A stretch of DNA of 64,000 bases from contig CAWAHD010000002.1 of assembly GCA_963781785.1 (NCBI GenBank), forward strand, positions 1,426,001-1,490,000. The letters are read 5' to 3'. Source of the DNA: CAWAHD01 sp963781785 (GTDB lineage Bacteria; Planctomycetota; Planctomycetia; Isosphaerales; Isosphaeraceae). Made by a program: the position numbers and the translations under genes. Shown here in pieces: positions 8,917 to 17,756 of this stretch. Within the stretch, counting starts at the first letter, position 1. The number at the start of each line of letters is the position of its first letter. The notes beneath the pieces are model-generated. The model saw only the letters and a list, made by a program, of their open reading frames with translations, ran no database searches and had not been told where the DNA came from.

Positions 8917-10368
8917 TCAATCGGAGCTCCGCCCGGCCGTCTTCGCCGCGACTGTCGGAGACTTGAACCCGATTTCCTCGAGCAGCCCAAGGCGATGGTA
9001 GGGCTTGTTGGCCTGGTACCGCTTCAAGAGCTTACTGTATTCGCGCCGGTCGGGATCGTTCGAAGCGAGCATGTCGATCGCCTTCTGCTGCCACTTGACT
9101 GCCGCGGCGAAATCACCGGTTTCGGAATAAGCGATCGCGAGGGCCGATACGTACCGATGGTTTTTGAAACCAGCTAGCTCGCAAGCACGTCTCGCGGAAA
9201 TGACCGCCTGCTCAGGATTTCGGATCTTCGCAATCGGGCAGGTGGCCAGTAACCTCGCGCGCCCGTGAAGGGCCTCTGCGTTGTTGGGATCAAGGCGGAT
9301 GGCCGATTCCACGTCGGCAAGTGCCGACGCGTATTCCTCTTTCTCGAACAACATGGCGGCGCGGTTTTGATAGTGCATCGAATTACCGGGATCCAGACGG
9401 ACCGCTTGACTCAAATCCTTGAGCGCCTCTTTGTCATGGCCGAGAGTATAGTGGATCACAGCGCGAGTCGAGTAAGCCTCGTCAGATTGGGGATCGATCT
9501 GAATCGCCTTGTTGATGGCTGCCAGAGCCTTGCCGAAGTCAGATCGTTCCATATGAATGACACACATCGAGATCATGGCTTCGATTCGTTTCGGGTCGAT
9601 CTGGAGGGCGTGATCGAGGTCGGCCTGCCCCTTTTCCAGCTCGCCTCTCTTCAAGAAGATCCCTCCGCGGGCCACGTAGATCATCACCCACTGCGAGCCC
9701 AGCTCGATTGCTCGGTCAAAGTCCCGGAGCGCTCCATCATCGTTCTTCTGGCTGCACGCGATCATGGCCCTCTGCTCAAACGCGTAGGCGTTTCGCGTGT
9801 CGAGCTCCACCGCCTTGTTTGCATCGGCGAAGGCTTGATCGGGACGGTTCTTTACGGTCCAGAGAACCGCCCGCGTGATCAAGGCCATGACATTCTTCGG
9901 GTCAAGGCGAAGGGCTTCGTTCAGGTCCGCCAGTGCCGGCTCGATGTCGTTCTTTTCAAAGCGGGTTAGCCCCCTCATCAAGAACAAAAACGAGTCGGCG
10001 GGGCGGCGCACGATCTCCTTGGAAAAGTACGCCTCGGCTTCGGCAACGGGAACGACGGCGCTCAAGCTCACCCAACCACGCGCGTCGAGGTGCCGGGACT
10101 GTAGCAGTAACTGATCTCCCTCGATCCGCTCGCCGTGATAGATGAAGCCGGCCATCTTCGGACTCACGCGCTTGCCGCCGTATTCCAGCGAGAAGTCCGG
10201 TGTTTTTTGCACAAACTCCCTGGTGAGGTCCCACTCTCGGCGCGGTTTCCGGAAACTGACATAGGGTTGGCCCGTGATTTCACCGCCCCGGTCCGACGCG
10301 TACGCGCCTGAGCCCGACGCCAGGGACAACAAGAGAGCGATCAAGAATAGTCTGCGAAACGGCGACAT
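8917..10368 (-). CDS. Exported tetratricopeptide-repeat protein (intact paralogue)
   Basis: A 483-residue protein from ATG 10368. The start MSPFRRLFLIALLLSLASGSGAYA is a clear Sec signal peptide. Residues up to about 120 form a family-specific N-terminal domain (PRREWDLTREFVQKTPDFSLEYGG). About seven TPR units follow, for example ALADLNEALRLDPKNVMAL and ALAAINKAIQIDPQSDEAY, with the recurring LDP/IDP consensus. The C-terminus KRYQANKPYHRLGLLEEIGF is nearly the same as in the paralogue at 10412-11749, so the pair arose by tandem duplication. It probably acts as a periplasmic scaffold. Function is unknown. Confidence 0.85.
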   Translation of the reverse strand: MSPFRRLFLIALLLSLASGSGAYASDRGGEITGQPYVSFRKPRREWDLTREFVQKTPDFSLEYGGKRVSPKMAGFIYHGERIEGDQLLLQSRHLDARGWVSLSAVVPVAEAEAYFSKEIVRRPADSFLFLMRGLTRFEKNDIEPALADLNEALRLDPKNVMALITRAVLWTVKNRPDQAFADANKAVELDTRNAYAFEQRAMIACSQKNDDGALRDFDRAIELGSQWVMIYVARGGIFLKRGELEKGQADLDHALQIDPKRIEAMISMCVIHMERSDFGKALAAINKAIQIDPQSDEAYSTRAVIHYTLGHDKEALKDLSQAVRLDPGNSMHYQNRAAMLFEKEEYASALADVESAIRLDPNNAEALHGRARLLATCPIAKIRNPEQAVISARRACELAGFKNHRYVSALAIAYSETGDFAAAVKWQQKAIDMLASNDPDRREYSKLLKRYQANKPYHRLGLLEEIGFKSPTVAAKTAGRSSD

Positions 10369-10388
10369 GACCGGATTCCTTTTTTGGT

Positions 10389-10409
10389 GCCGGGCCTCTG
10401 GGGCCCGGC
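10389..10409. other. Perfect GC hairpin in front of the TPR gene
   Basis: GCCGGGCC (10389-10396) pairs with GGCCCGGC (10402-10409). It sits between the end of the upstream TPR paralogue and the start of the next. Read in the direction of the genes it is followed by A residues rather than T, so a classical terminator is unlikely. It may instead be a leader structure or mRNA-stability element. Confidence 0.4.
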
Positions 10410-10411
10410 GT

Positions 10412-11749
10412 TTATTCGCTCTTTTTCGCTGCCGTGTGCGGCTTTTGAATTCCGATTTCCTCGAGCAGCCCCAGGTGGCGATACGGCTTCTTTGCACGGT
10501 AGCGGTCGAGGACCCGTTTGTACTCTCGTTTCTGCGGATTCTTGTCGCTCAAAAGTTCGATGGCCTTCTGCTGCCACTTCACCGCTTGGTCGAAGTCGCC
10601 GGCTTCGGAGCACGCGGCGGCCAGCGTGACGAGCACGGCGCGGTTCGTTCCACCCGGTCAATTCGCAAGCCTTGGCAGCCGATTTCTGCGCCTCCTCGCC
10701 ATTGCGAATCTTGTCGGCGGGGCAGGTCGCCAGGATCCAGGCCCGTTCCCGATGCGCCCGAACCGAGTTCGGCGCGAACCGGAGCACGTCGTCGAGATCG
10801 TCGAGCGCCTTGTCGTACTTGCCCAGGGAGACCAGGATGATCGCGCGATTGCCGTGCGACTCGGCGCTCTGCGGGTCGATCTCGACGGCCTGGTCGAGGA
10901 CCTTCAGGGCCCGCTTGGAGTCGCCCCGCATCATGTAAATCGAGGCGTTCCCGGCGTACGCATCGGGATGCTTGGGGTCGATGCGCATCGCCTGGGTGAA
11001 ATCCGCCTGGGCCTTTTTCAGATCGCCTTTGTGCACGTCGATCATCCCGCGGGCGATCTCGATAACGGCGCCCTTGAACCCGCGCTTGACCGCTCCGTCG
11101 AAATCGCGCAGAGCTTTGTCATATTCCTTCATATCATAATAAAAAACGCCGCGCTCGACGAATGCATAGGAGTTTCGCGGGTTCAATTCAATCGCCCGGG
11201 TCGCATCGGCGAGGGCCTGGTCGAGCTTGCCGTTCCACAGCCACAGATAGGCCCGCGCGATCAGAGCCGGCATGTAGTTCGGGTCCAGCTTGAGCGCTTG
11301 ATCCAGGTCGTCCAGGGCATGATCATGATCCTCGTTCTCCAGGCGCACGACTCCGCGCATCAGAAAAGCGAACGCGCTCCTGGGGTTGGCCTTGATCTGG
11401 TTCGCGAAGAACGGCTCGGCCCGGCTGACCGGAATGACGGCGCTCGTTTCAGTCCAGCCGCGCAGCCCTCGTTCTGGTCCGTGAGCAGCAACCGATTCCC
11501 CTGGGACTGTTCCATGTAGTAGACGTAACCGGCCGCACCCGGCGTGATCTTCTTGTTCGCGTCCCAGAGGACAAAATCGGGCGATTTCTGGACAAATTCC
11601 AGGGCGCGAGTCTGGGCGCTGGCCACCTTCCTTGGAATTAGCGTTTTCAGCGTGGGTATGCCGCTCTGATCCGATGCGCGAGCCGAAACGGTGAGCCCCG
11701 CGGCTGCCAAAACGGCAAACAACAAGGCGACTTTCGATTTCGGCGCCAT
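10412..11749 (-). pseudogene. Exported tetratricopeptide-repeat protein, paralogue with two frame changes
   Basis: It starts at ATG 11749 with MAPKSKVALLFAVLAAAGLTVSARA, a signal peptide, and the family N-terminal domain (RALEFVQKSPDFVLWD). Near 11463 the sequence moves frame (LLLTDQNEG to LRGWTETSAVIPVSRAEPFF), then carries six or seven TPR units such as ALDDLDQALKLDPNYMPAL. It moves again near 10640 (ACELTGWNEPR to LVTLAAACSEAGDFDQAVKW) and ends at TAG/TAA just before the next gene with KPYRHLGLLEEIGIQKP. All parts align with the intact paralogue downstream, so both breaks are single-base indels. It may be intact in the real genome if these are sequencing errors. Confidence 0.75.
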
Positions 11750-11963
11750 GAACGGAGTCCTTTCCGAAGCCCATGGACGGGAATCTTGGCGGTCAATATG
11801 TCGAGGAACGGGAAAAGAGGCAATATGAAATGGGCTTTCAATCGTTAGCATGGACGGTTGGGCGCGTGATGGTGTCGAGACCTGAACTGGGCGAACGAGA
11901 CCCGAACGCTTCAGTGTGCCGGTTACAGATCGGCCTCGTGTATACAAGCAGGCATTGACTGGC

Positions 11964-13859
11964 ATGAAACGAATCACCCCCGACGATCCCGAGTCGAAGA
12001 GCGCCGACAGCGTGGCGGCGAACATCGAGCGACTGAAGTCGCTGTTCCCCGAAGCCTGCACCGAGGGCAAGATTGACTTCGACTTGCTCAAGCAGCTTCT
12101 CGGCGGGGCGGTCGATCTCCAGGATGAGAAATACGGCCTCAACTGGCACGGCAAAGCCCGCGCCCGCCAGATCGCGCTCAACCCCTCGACCGCCACGCTC
12201 CGCCCCTGGCTGGAACAGAGCGTCTCGTGGGACACCACCCAGAACCTCGTGATCGAGGGCGACAATCTCGAAGTGCTCAAGCTCCTGGAGAAGAGCTACG
12301 CCGGCAAGGTCAAGCTGATCTACATCGACCCGCCGTACAACACGGGAGGAGATTTTATCTATCCCGACGACTTTCAGGACAGCATCAAGAATTATCTCGA
12401 ACTGACCGGCCAACTGAACGAGGATGGCCGGAAACTGAGCACAAATCCCGAATCATCAGGCCGGTTTCACACCGACTGGTTGAACATGATGTATCCCCGA
12501 TTGAGATTGGCGAGAAGCTTGCTGACCGATGACGGAGCCATATTTGTGTCGATTGACGACCACGAATTTCAGAATCTGAAAGCCATCTGCGATTCGGTTT
12601 TCGGCGTCGAGAATTTCGTGGGAGTGTTCGTCTGGGAAAAGAGAACCACGCGAGAGAATCGCCGAGCATTCTCGGTCAACCACGATTACATCGTTTGCTT
12701 TGCCCGCGAAAAGCCCGTATTTGAAGCCGGGCGGTCCTTGCTGCCGCGCAGCGATCAACATGAAGAACGATTCGCGAACGTTGATCATGATCCTCGCGGT
12801 CCCTGGCAATCCGTGTCGATGAACGCACCCGCGGGACCGGGGAGACGGAGAGAGCAGTTTTACACCGTGACGACGCCGTCAGGTCGAAAGGTCGACCCGC
12901 CGTCAGGCCGATGCTGGGCCTACACCGCGGATCGATTCGAGGAATTGAAGGCCGAAGATCGCGTGTGGTTTGGAGAGGACGGAGCCAACGTGCCACGCCT
13001 CAAGTGTTTCCGCAGCGAGTCGGGCGATGGAGTGGCTCCCCACACGATGTGGCGAGCGGACGAGGTCGGGACGACCGATACGGCGAAGAAAGCGATCAAA
13101 GACCTCTTTGGTGGAATCGAGGTGTTCGACACCCCCAAGCCGATTCCTCTTCTGGAGCGCCTGCTTCAAATCGGCACCGGGCCGAGCTCAAACGACATCG
13201 TGCTGGATTTTTTTGGGGGCGCCGGCCCGCTCGGCGAAGCTGTCTTCCGGCAGAACCTGAGAGACTCTGGCAGCAGACGGTTTATCATCGTGCAGCTTCC
13301 GGAGGTACTCCCTGGCGACTTGCCGGCACGCTCCCTCGGCTTTGCGACGCTGAGCGAAGTTGCCATGGCTCGAATTCGTCTGGCTGGGGAGAAGATTCGC
13401 AGGGAGGCTCCCGGAGTCGCGGGCGATTTCGGCTTCCGGGTGTTCAGGCTGGATTCCAGCAACATCCGCGCGTGGGACCCCGATCGCGACGACCTCGCCC
13501 GGTCGCTGCTCGAATCCGTCGAACACCTGAAAGCGGACCGCACTGACCAGGACATTCTGTTCGAGCTTGTGCTCAAGCTCGGGCTCGACCTCTCGGTGCC
13601 CGGCGAAGAGAGGTCGATCGCGGGCAAGTCCGTACATTCTGCCGGCGGCGGGAGCCTGCTCGTCTGCCTTTCCCGGGAGATCGGCCGGGACGACGTGGAG
13701 CCCCTTGCGCAGGGCATCATCGCCTGGCTCGGCGAGCTGACGCCGCCCGGCCTCACGCAGGTCGTTTTCCGCGACAGTGCCTTCGCCGATGATGTGTCGA
13801 AGCTAAGCCTCACGGCAATCCTGCGCCAGAATGGGCTGGAGTACGTCAGGAGCCTGTAG
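11964..13859 (+). CDS. mod: Type III restriction-modification system methyltransferase (Mod), beta class
   Basis: A 631-residue N6-adenine/N4-cytosine DNA methyltransferase. DPPYNTGGDF at residues 122-131 is catalytic motif IV. The AdoMet-binding motif I follows later as DFFGGAGPLG at 415-424, and this order defines the beta class used by type III systems. Family phrases include NLVIEGDNLEVLKLLEKSY, WLNMMYPRLRLA and RRFIIVQLPE. Motif I is unusual: most Mod proteins have DFFAGSGTT. The central target-recognition region (about 200-380) is the variable part that sets sequence specificity. The start ATG 11964 leaves the typical acidic N-terminus. The restriction partner begins 39 bases downstream, so both form an operon. 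Confidence 0.92.
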   Translation: MKRITPDDPESKSADSVAANIERLKSLFPEACTEGKIDFDLLKQLLGGAVDLQDEKYGLNWHGKARARQIALNPSTATLRPWLEQSVSWDTTQNLVIEGDNLEVLKLLEKSYAGKVKLIYIDPPYNTGGDFIYPDDFQDSIKNYLELTGQLNEDGRKLSTNPESSGRFHTDWLNMMYPRLRLARSLLTDDGAIFVSIDDHEFQNLKAICDSVFGVENFVGVFVWEKRTTRENRRAFSVNHDYIVCFAREKPVFEAGRSLLPRSDQHEERFANVDHDPRGPWQSVSMNAPAGPGRRREQFYTVTTPSGRKVDPPSGRCWAYTADRFEELKAEDRVWFGEDGANVPRLKCFRSESGDGVAPHTMWRADEVGTTDTAKKAIKDLFGGIEVFDTPKPIPLLERLLQIGTGPSSNDIVLDFFGGAGPLGEAVFRQNLRDSGSRRFIIVQLPEVLPGDLPARSLGFATLSEVAMARIRLAGEKIRREAPGVAGDFGFRVFRLDSSNIRAWDPDRDDLARSLLESVEHLKADRTDQDILFELVLKLGLDLSVPGEERSIAGKSVHSAGGGSLLVCLSREIGRDDVEPLAQGIIAWLGELTPPGLTQVVFRDSAFADDVSKLSLTAILRQNGLEYVRSL

Positions 13860-13898
13860 ACACGTGCCAGTTTCCGATACCCTCTTTTTTGCATTGCG

Positions 13899-16193
13899 AT
13901 GAAGCTCCACTTCGAGTCGAACCTGGACTACCAGCTCGCCGCGATCGAGTCGGTCTGCGACCTCTTCCGGGGCCAGGAGATTTGCAGGACCGCGTTCACT
14001 GTCGCGAGGAACTACGGGGTCGGCCGGCGAGTCAGCGATGGCCTGGAATATGAACTCGCAATCGGCAACCCTCTGACGCTGCTCGACGAAGAGATGCTCG
14101 CCAATCTCAACCAGGTTCAGCTTCGCAACGGACTCAAGCCGTCCGATTCACTCGTTTCCCGCGACTTCACCGTGGAGATGGAGACCGGCACGGGCAAAAC
14201 CTATGTCTACTTGCGCACCATTCTTGAGCTGAACCGGCGGTTCGGGTTCACCAAGTTCGTGATCGTCGTGCCGTCTGTCGCCATCAAGGAGGGGGTTTCC
14301 AAGACGATCCAGATCACCGCAGATCACTTCCGAAGCCTGTTCGCGAGTACGCCCCTTGAGTTCTTCCTCTACGATTCGGCCAAGATGGGCCAGGTGCATC
14401 GCTTTGCCTTGAGCGCGCACATTCAGGCCATGGTGGTGACGGTCGGTGCGATCAACAAGCTGGACGTCAACAACCTGTACAAGAACAGCGAGAAAACCGG
14501 CGGTGAAACGCCTATCGACCTGATCCGGGCAACCCGGCCGATCGTGATCGTCGACGAGCCTCAGAGCGTCGACGGCGGACTGGAGGGACGCGGCAGGGAA
14601 GCGCTCCGCATGATGAGCCCGCTCTGTACGCTGCGCTATTCCGCCACCCACGCGGATCGGCACCACATGGTCTTCCGCCTCGGCGCACTGGACGCGTACG
14701 AGCGCAAGCTCGTCAAGCAGATCGAGGTTGCCTCGGCCAGGGTCGAGAGCGATCACAGCAAGCCGTACGTCCGGTTCCTGGCCGCAAGCAACCAGGGCGG
14801 GCGCATCTCCGCGAGGATCGAGCTGGACGTGATGCAGGGCGGTGCTGTGCAACGTGCCCGGAAGAGCGTGCACGATGGCGACGATCTCGAACAAGTCGCC
14901 GGCCGCGCGGTGTACGCGAACTGCCGGATCGGCGAGATCCAGTGCGGCAAAGGCAGGGAGCGGATCGAGATCACGACGAGGGGCGGTGAGCGCTGGCTTG
15001 ACGTCGGGCAGGCGATCGCGGGTCCTGACGATAGTGCCCTCAAGCGCCAGATGATTCGCCGGACGATCCAGGAGCACCTGGACAAGGAGCTGCGCCTCGC
15101 TCCACTGGGGATCAAGGTGCTGAGCCTCTTCTTCATCGATCGGGTCGAGCGCTACCGCAAATACGCCAATTCCGGCGCCTCCCACAAGGGCGAGTACGCC
15201 GAGATCTTCGAGGAAGAATACCGCCGCGCTGCCGCGCACCCCGAGTATCACGGGTTGTTCAAGGACGTCGACATCCAGTCCGACGCGACCCAGGTCCATG
15301 ACGGATATTTTTCTTTGGACAAGAACGGCGTCTGGTCCGACACCGCGGAGAACAGCCGGGCAAGCCGCGACAACGCCGAGCGTGCGTATAACCTGATCAT
15401 GAAGGACAAGGAAAAGCTGCTCGCCTTCGAGACCAAGCTGAAATTCATCTTCTCTCACTCGGCGCTCTGCGAAGGCTGGGACAACCCGAACATCTTCCAG
15501 ATCTGTGCCCTGCGCGAGATCGGCACCGAACGAGGGCGTCGTCAGACGATCGGCCGGGGGCTACGACTCTGCGTGAACCAGGCGGGTGAGCGAATCTCCG
15601 GATTCGCCGTCAACACCCTCACGGTTGTCGCTTCGGAGAGTTTCGAGGAATACGCCGGCGAGCTTCAGAAAGAAATCGAGCGCGAGACTGGGGTTCGCTT
15701 GGGCGGCGCAGCCGAGCTGGAGATCAAGAACGCGGACAGGAGGCATACTGACGTGACTCGCCAGCCGGAGCTCGACAGCAAGGACTTCGGGGTCACCGAG
15801 AAATGCAACAAGCAGAAGGCCGCCGAGCCCGTGCAGTTCGACAACGAGGCGCTGATTCAGGCATGCGCACGGGCGATCGAAGCCGGGCCCGCGATCAGCA
15901 AGCCCCGTTTGGAATGGCGGAAGGCCGGCCTGGCGATTGGCGAGGCCGGCGTTCGCGCTCGAGGATCATCCACCGCCTTGGTTGCCCTCGACGAGGACGA
16001 GCTCGAGCTTCCCGACCTGCTCACCGACCTCCAGGAGAAAACGGAGCTCACGCGCCGGAGCCTGGCACGCATCGTGATCGACAGCAAACGGCTGGACGAT
16101 TTCAAACGAAATCCGCACCAGTTCATCGATATGGCGTCCGAGGCGATTCGTCGTGCCCAAGCACTGGCGCTCATCGACCGCGTCAAGCAATGA
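13899..16193 (+). CDS. res: Type III restriction enzyme Res subunit, helicase part only (nuclease domain missing)
   Basis: A 764-residue SF2 ATPase. Walker A is METGTGKT (94-101), the motif II box is DEPQ (219-222), motif III is seen in RYSATHAD, and motif VI is QTIGRGLRLCVNQ at about 549. GWDNPN is also present. Normal Res subunits are about 950-1000 residues and end with a PD-(D/E)xK endonuclease domain. Here the protein stops shortly after QFIDMASEAIRRAQALALID, where the nuclease would begin. Only 19 bases separate the stop from the convergent transporter gene, so no nuclease remains in another frame. It should still bind Mod and hydrolyse ATP, but should not cut. Confidence 0.88.
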   Translation: MKLHFESNLDYQLAAIESVCDLFRGQEICRTAFTVARNYGVGRRVSDGLEYELAIGNPLTLLDEEMLANLNQVQLRNGLKPSDSLVSRDFTVEMETGTGKTYVYLRTILELNRRFGFTKFVIVVPSVAIKEGVSKTIQITADHFRSLFASTPLEFFLYDSAKMGQVHRFALSAHIQAMVVTVGAINKLDVNNLYKNSEKTGGETPIDLIRATRPIVIVDEPQSVDGGLEGRGREALRMMSPLCTLRYSATHADRHHMVFRLGALDAYERKLVKQIEVASARVESDHSKPYVRFLAASNQGGRISARIELDVMQGGAVQRARKSVHDGDDLEQVAGRAVYANCRIGEIQCGKGRERIEITTRGGERWLDVGQAIAGPDDSALKRQMIRRTIQEHLDKELRLAPLGIKVLSLFFIDRVERYRKYANSGASHKGEYAEIFEEEYRRAAAHPEYHGLFKDVDIQSDATQVHDGYFSLDKNGVWSDTAENSRASRDNAERAYNLIMKDKEKLLAFETKLKFIFSHSALCEGWDNPNIFQICALREIGTERGRRQTIGRGLRLCVNQAGERISGFAVNTLTVVASESFEEYAGELQKEIERETGVRLGGAAELEIKNADRRHTDVTRQPELDSKDFGVTEKCNKQKAAEPVQFDNEALIQACARAIEAGPAISKPRLEWRKAGLAIGEAGVRARGSSTALVALDEDELELPDLLTDLQEKTELTRRSLARIVIDSKRLDDFKRNPHQFIDMASEAIRRAQALALIDRVKQ

Positions 16194-16212
16194 CCGACTC
16201 GTAATCGATTGT

Positions 16213-17538
16213 CTACTCCGGCGACTGCGGCGACTGGTCGAGTGCGCTCTCCGCCGTTTCGGGGGCAGCCCAGTCGGCATCCTGTGCAGGGATTGCCGAG
16301 GTGCTCTTGGGAGCGTGCCTGAGCAGTCCGGCCAGCCAGAGGCTGAGCAGGGTGGCGGCAACAGACATGAGCCCGACCCTGTCAAAGTGGTTGAGATGCT
16401 TGTCGGCCGTTTCCTTGACGATATTCCCACCGATGTATGCACCGAGGCCAGAGCTCATGTGCTGGACCGCGGAATTGGCGCTCATGAATCCACCGCGGAG
16501 CCGGCTCTCGACACTGGCGGTGATCATCGCCAGGGCGGCCACCATGCGGCCGGCGTTGCTGAGCATCAGCGCGCCGACGACCGCGATGGCCAGTGCGAGC
16601 CGTACTCGCGGCAGGTTCGTCACGACCAGGACCAGGCACGCCGAGACCACGGCCACGTCACGGTAGATCGCCAGCTTGCCAAAGCGATCGGCGAGCGCAC
16701 CGATCAGAGGAGCACCAAATAACGTGAGGACTCCTCCAGTCACGAAGACCATCCACAGTTTCTTCGCGGGCACACCCACGTTCGACACGAGCGACAGACT
16801 GATATAAGGGATCACACAGAAGCCGCCGAACATCACTGCGGCCGTCAGGGCAAAGGCGATCAGGTTCCTGGAGTTGCGAAAAGTGGCGACGACCTGGGTG
16901 AAGGGATGAGCATGAACTCCGTGGTGCAGGTGTGCTTTGAGCGGCGGCATGATGAACAGCGCGGCGATCAACACGAGCGAGCCGAGGCCCGCCAGGATCA
17001 GAAAGGGAACGTGCCAGCCCCACTCCAGGCCCACCTGCAAACCGGCTGGCACGCCCACCACCGAGGCGAGAGCGAAGGCCGACATGAGCACACCGGTCGC
17101 GCGACCGCGGCGTTCCTCCGGGAACACGTCGGCCACGATCGTCAGCGCCAGGCCGCTGAGAATACCGCCGAACCCGCCCGTCAGCGCCCGGGCGGCCACC
17201 AGCGTGGAATACCGGCGGGCCAGCCCGCAGAACAGCGTGCCGACAAGAAAGCCCGAGTAGAGACCCAGGAAGGCCGTCTTGCGGCCGAAGCGATCCATGA
17301 TCGAGGAGGCCAGCAGCCCCGCGATACCCGCGCTGATCGAATACGACGCGACGATCAAGCCGAACTGGTCGGCGCTGATGTGCAGTTTCTCGATCAATTG
17401 CGGGCCCAGCGGCATCACGACCATGAAGTCGACGATGCTTGTGAACTGGACCGACGCCAGGATGACGAGGAGAACCCAGTCACGGGCAGGTGTTCTCGTC
17501 TTCGATGGTTCGGGGCCAGCCTTGAAATCCGCATCCAT
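16213..17538 (-). CDS. Major facilitator superfamily transporter (12 TM)
   Basis: A 441-residue inner-membrane carrier. The ATG at 17538 is preferred over a TTG at 17568 because AGGGGAA precedes it closely. Twelve hydrophobic segments are visible. The loop 2-3 motif appears as DRFGRKTAF and the second-half counterpart as ADRFGKLAIY. The N-terminal VLLVILASVQFTSIVDFMVVMPL is characteristic of the DHA-type sugar or drug-efflux group of MFS proteins. The substrate is unknown. It is convergent with the restriction gene and divergent from the CxxCH protein at 17757. Confidence 0.85.
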   Translation of the reverse strand: MDADFKAGPEPSKTRTPARDWVLLVILASVQFTSIVDFMVVMPLGPQLIEKLHISADQFGLIVASYSISAGIAGLLASSIMDRFGRKTAFLGLYSGFLVGTLFCGLARRYSTLVAARALTGGFGGILSGLALTIVADVFPEERRGRATGVLMSAFALASVVGVPAGLQVGLEWGWHVPFLILAGLGSLVLIAALFIMPPLKAHLHHGVHAHPFTQVVATFRNSRNLIAFALTAAVMFGGFCVIPYISLSLVSNVGVPAKKLWMVFVTGGVLTLFGAPLIGALADRFGKLAIYRDVAVVSACLVLVVTNLPRVRLALAIAVVGALMLSNAGRMVAALAMITASVESRLRGGFMSANSAVQHMSSGLGAYIGGNIVKETADKHLNHFDRVGLMSVAATLLSLWLAGLLRHAPKSTSAIPAQDADWAAPETAESALDQSPQSPE

Positions 17539-17756
17539 TTCCCCTGTCTCCCGCGTCGATTTCGGCAAATTCGATACCCATCCCTAAGATTCCGCCCGCC
17601 CTATCGTTTGATTATGGGAAGAATTCGCCTATCGTCCAGCGCAGGTCAATCCTACGATACTCGTTGGTTAGGGCGGCGCGGCGGAATGCTCGCTGTCGGC
17701 GGCAGCGACGTTTGCTGGGTTGACAAGGCCTGAACCGAGCACGGGAGGTTGGCGCC

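Noticed and set aside
10389..10409. The GC hairpin as a terminator of the upstream TPR gene
   Set aside because: In the direction of transcription the stem is followed by A residues, not by a U-run.
14148..15458. A 436-codon open frame on the minus strand inside the res gene
   Set aside because: It lies wholly opposite a gene with clear helicase motifs, has Val/Asp/Leu-rich composition without domains, and arises from the codon bias of GC-rich DNA.
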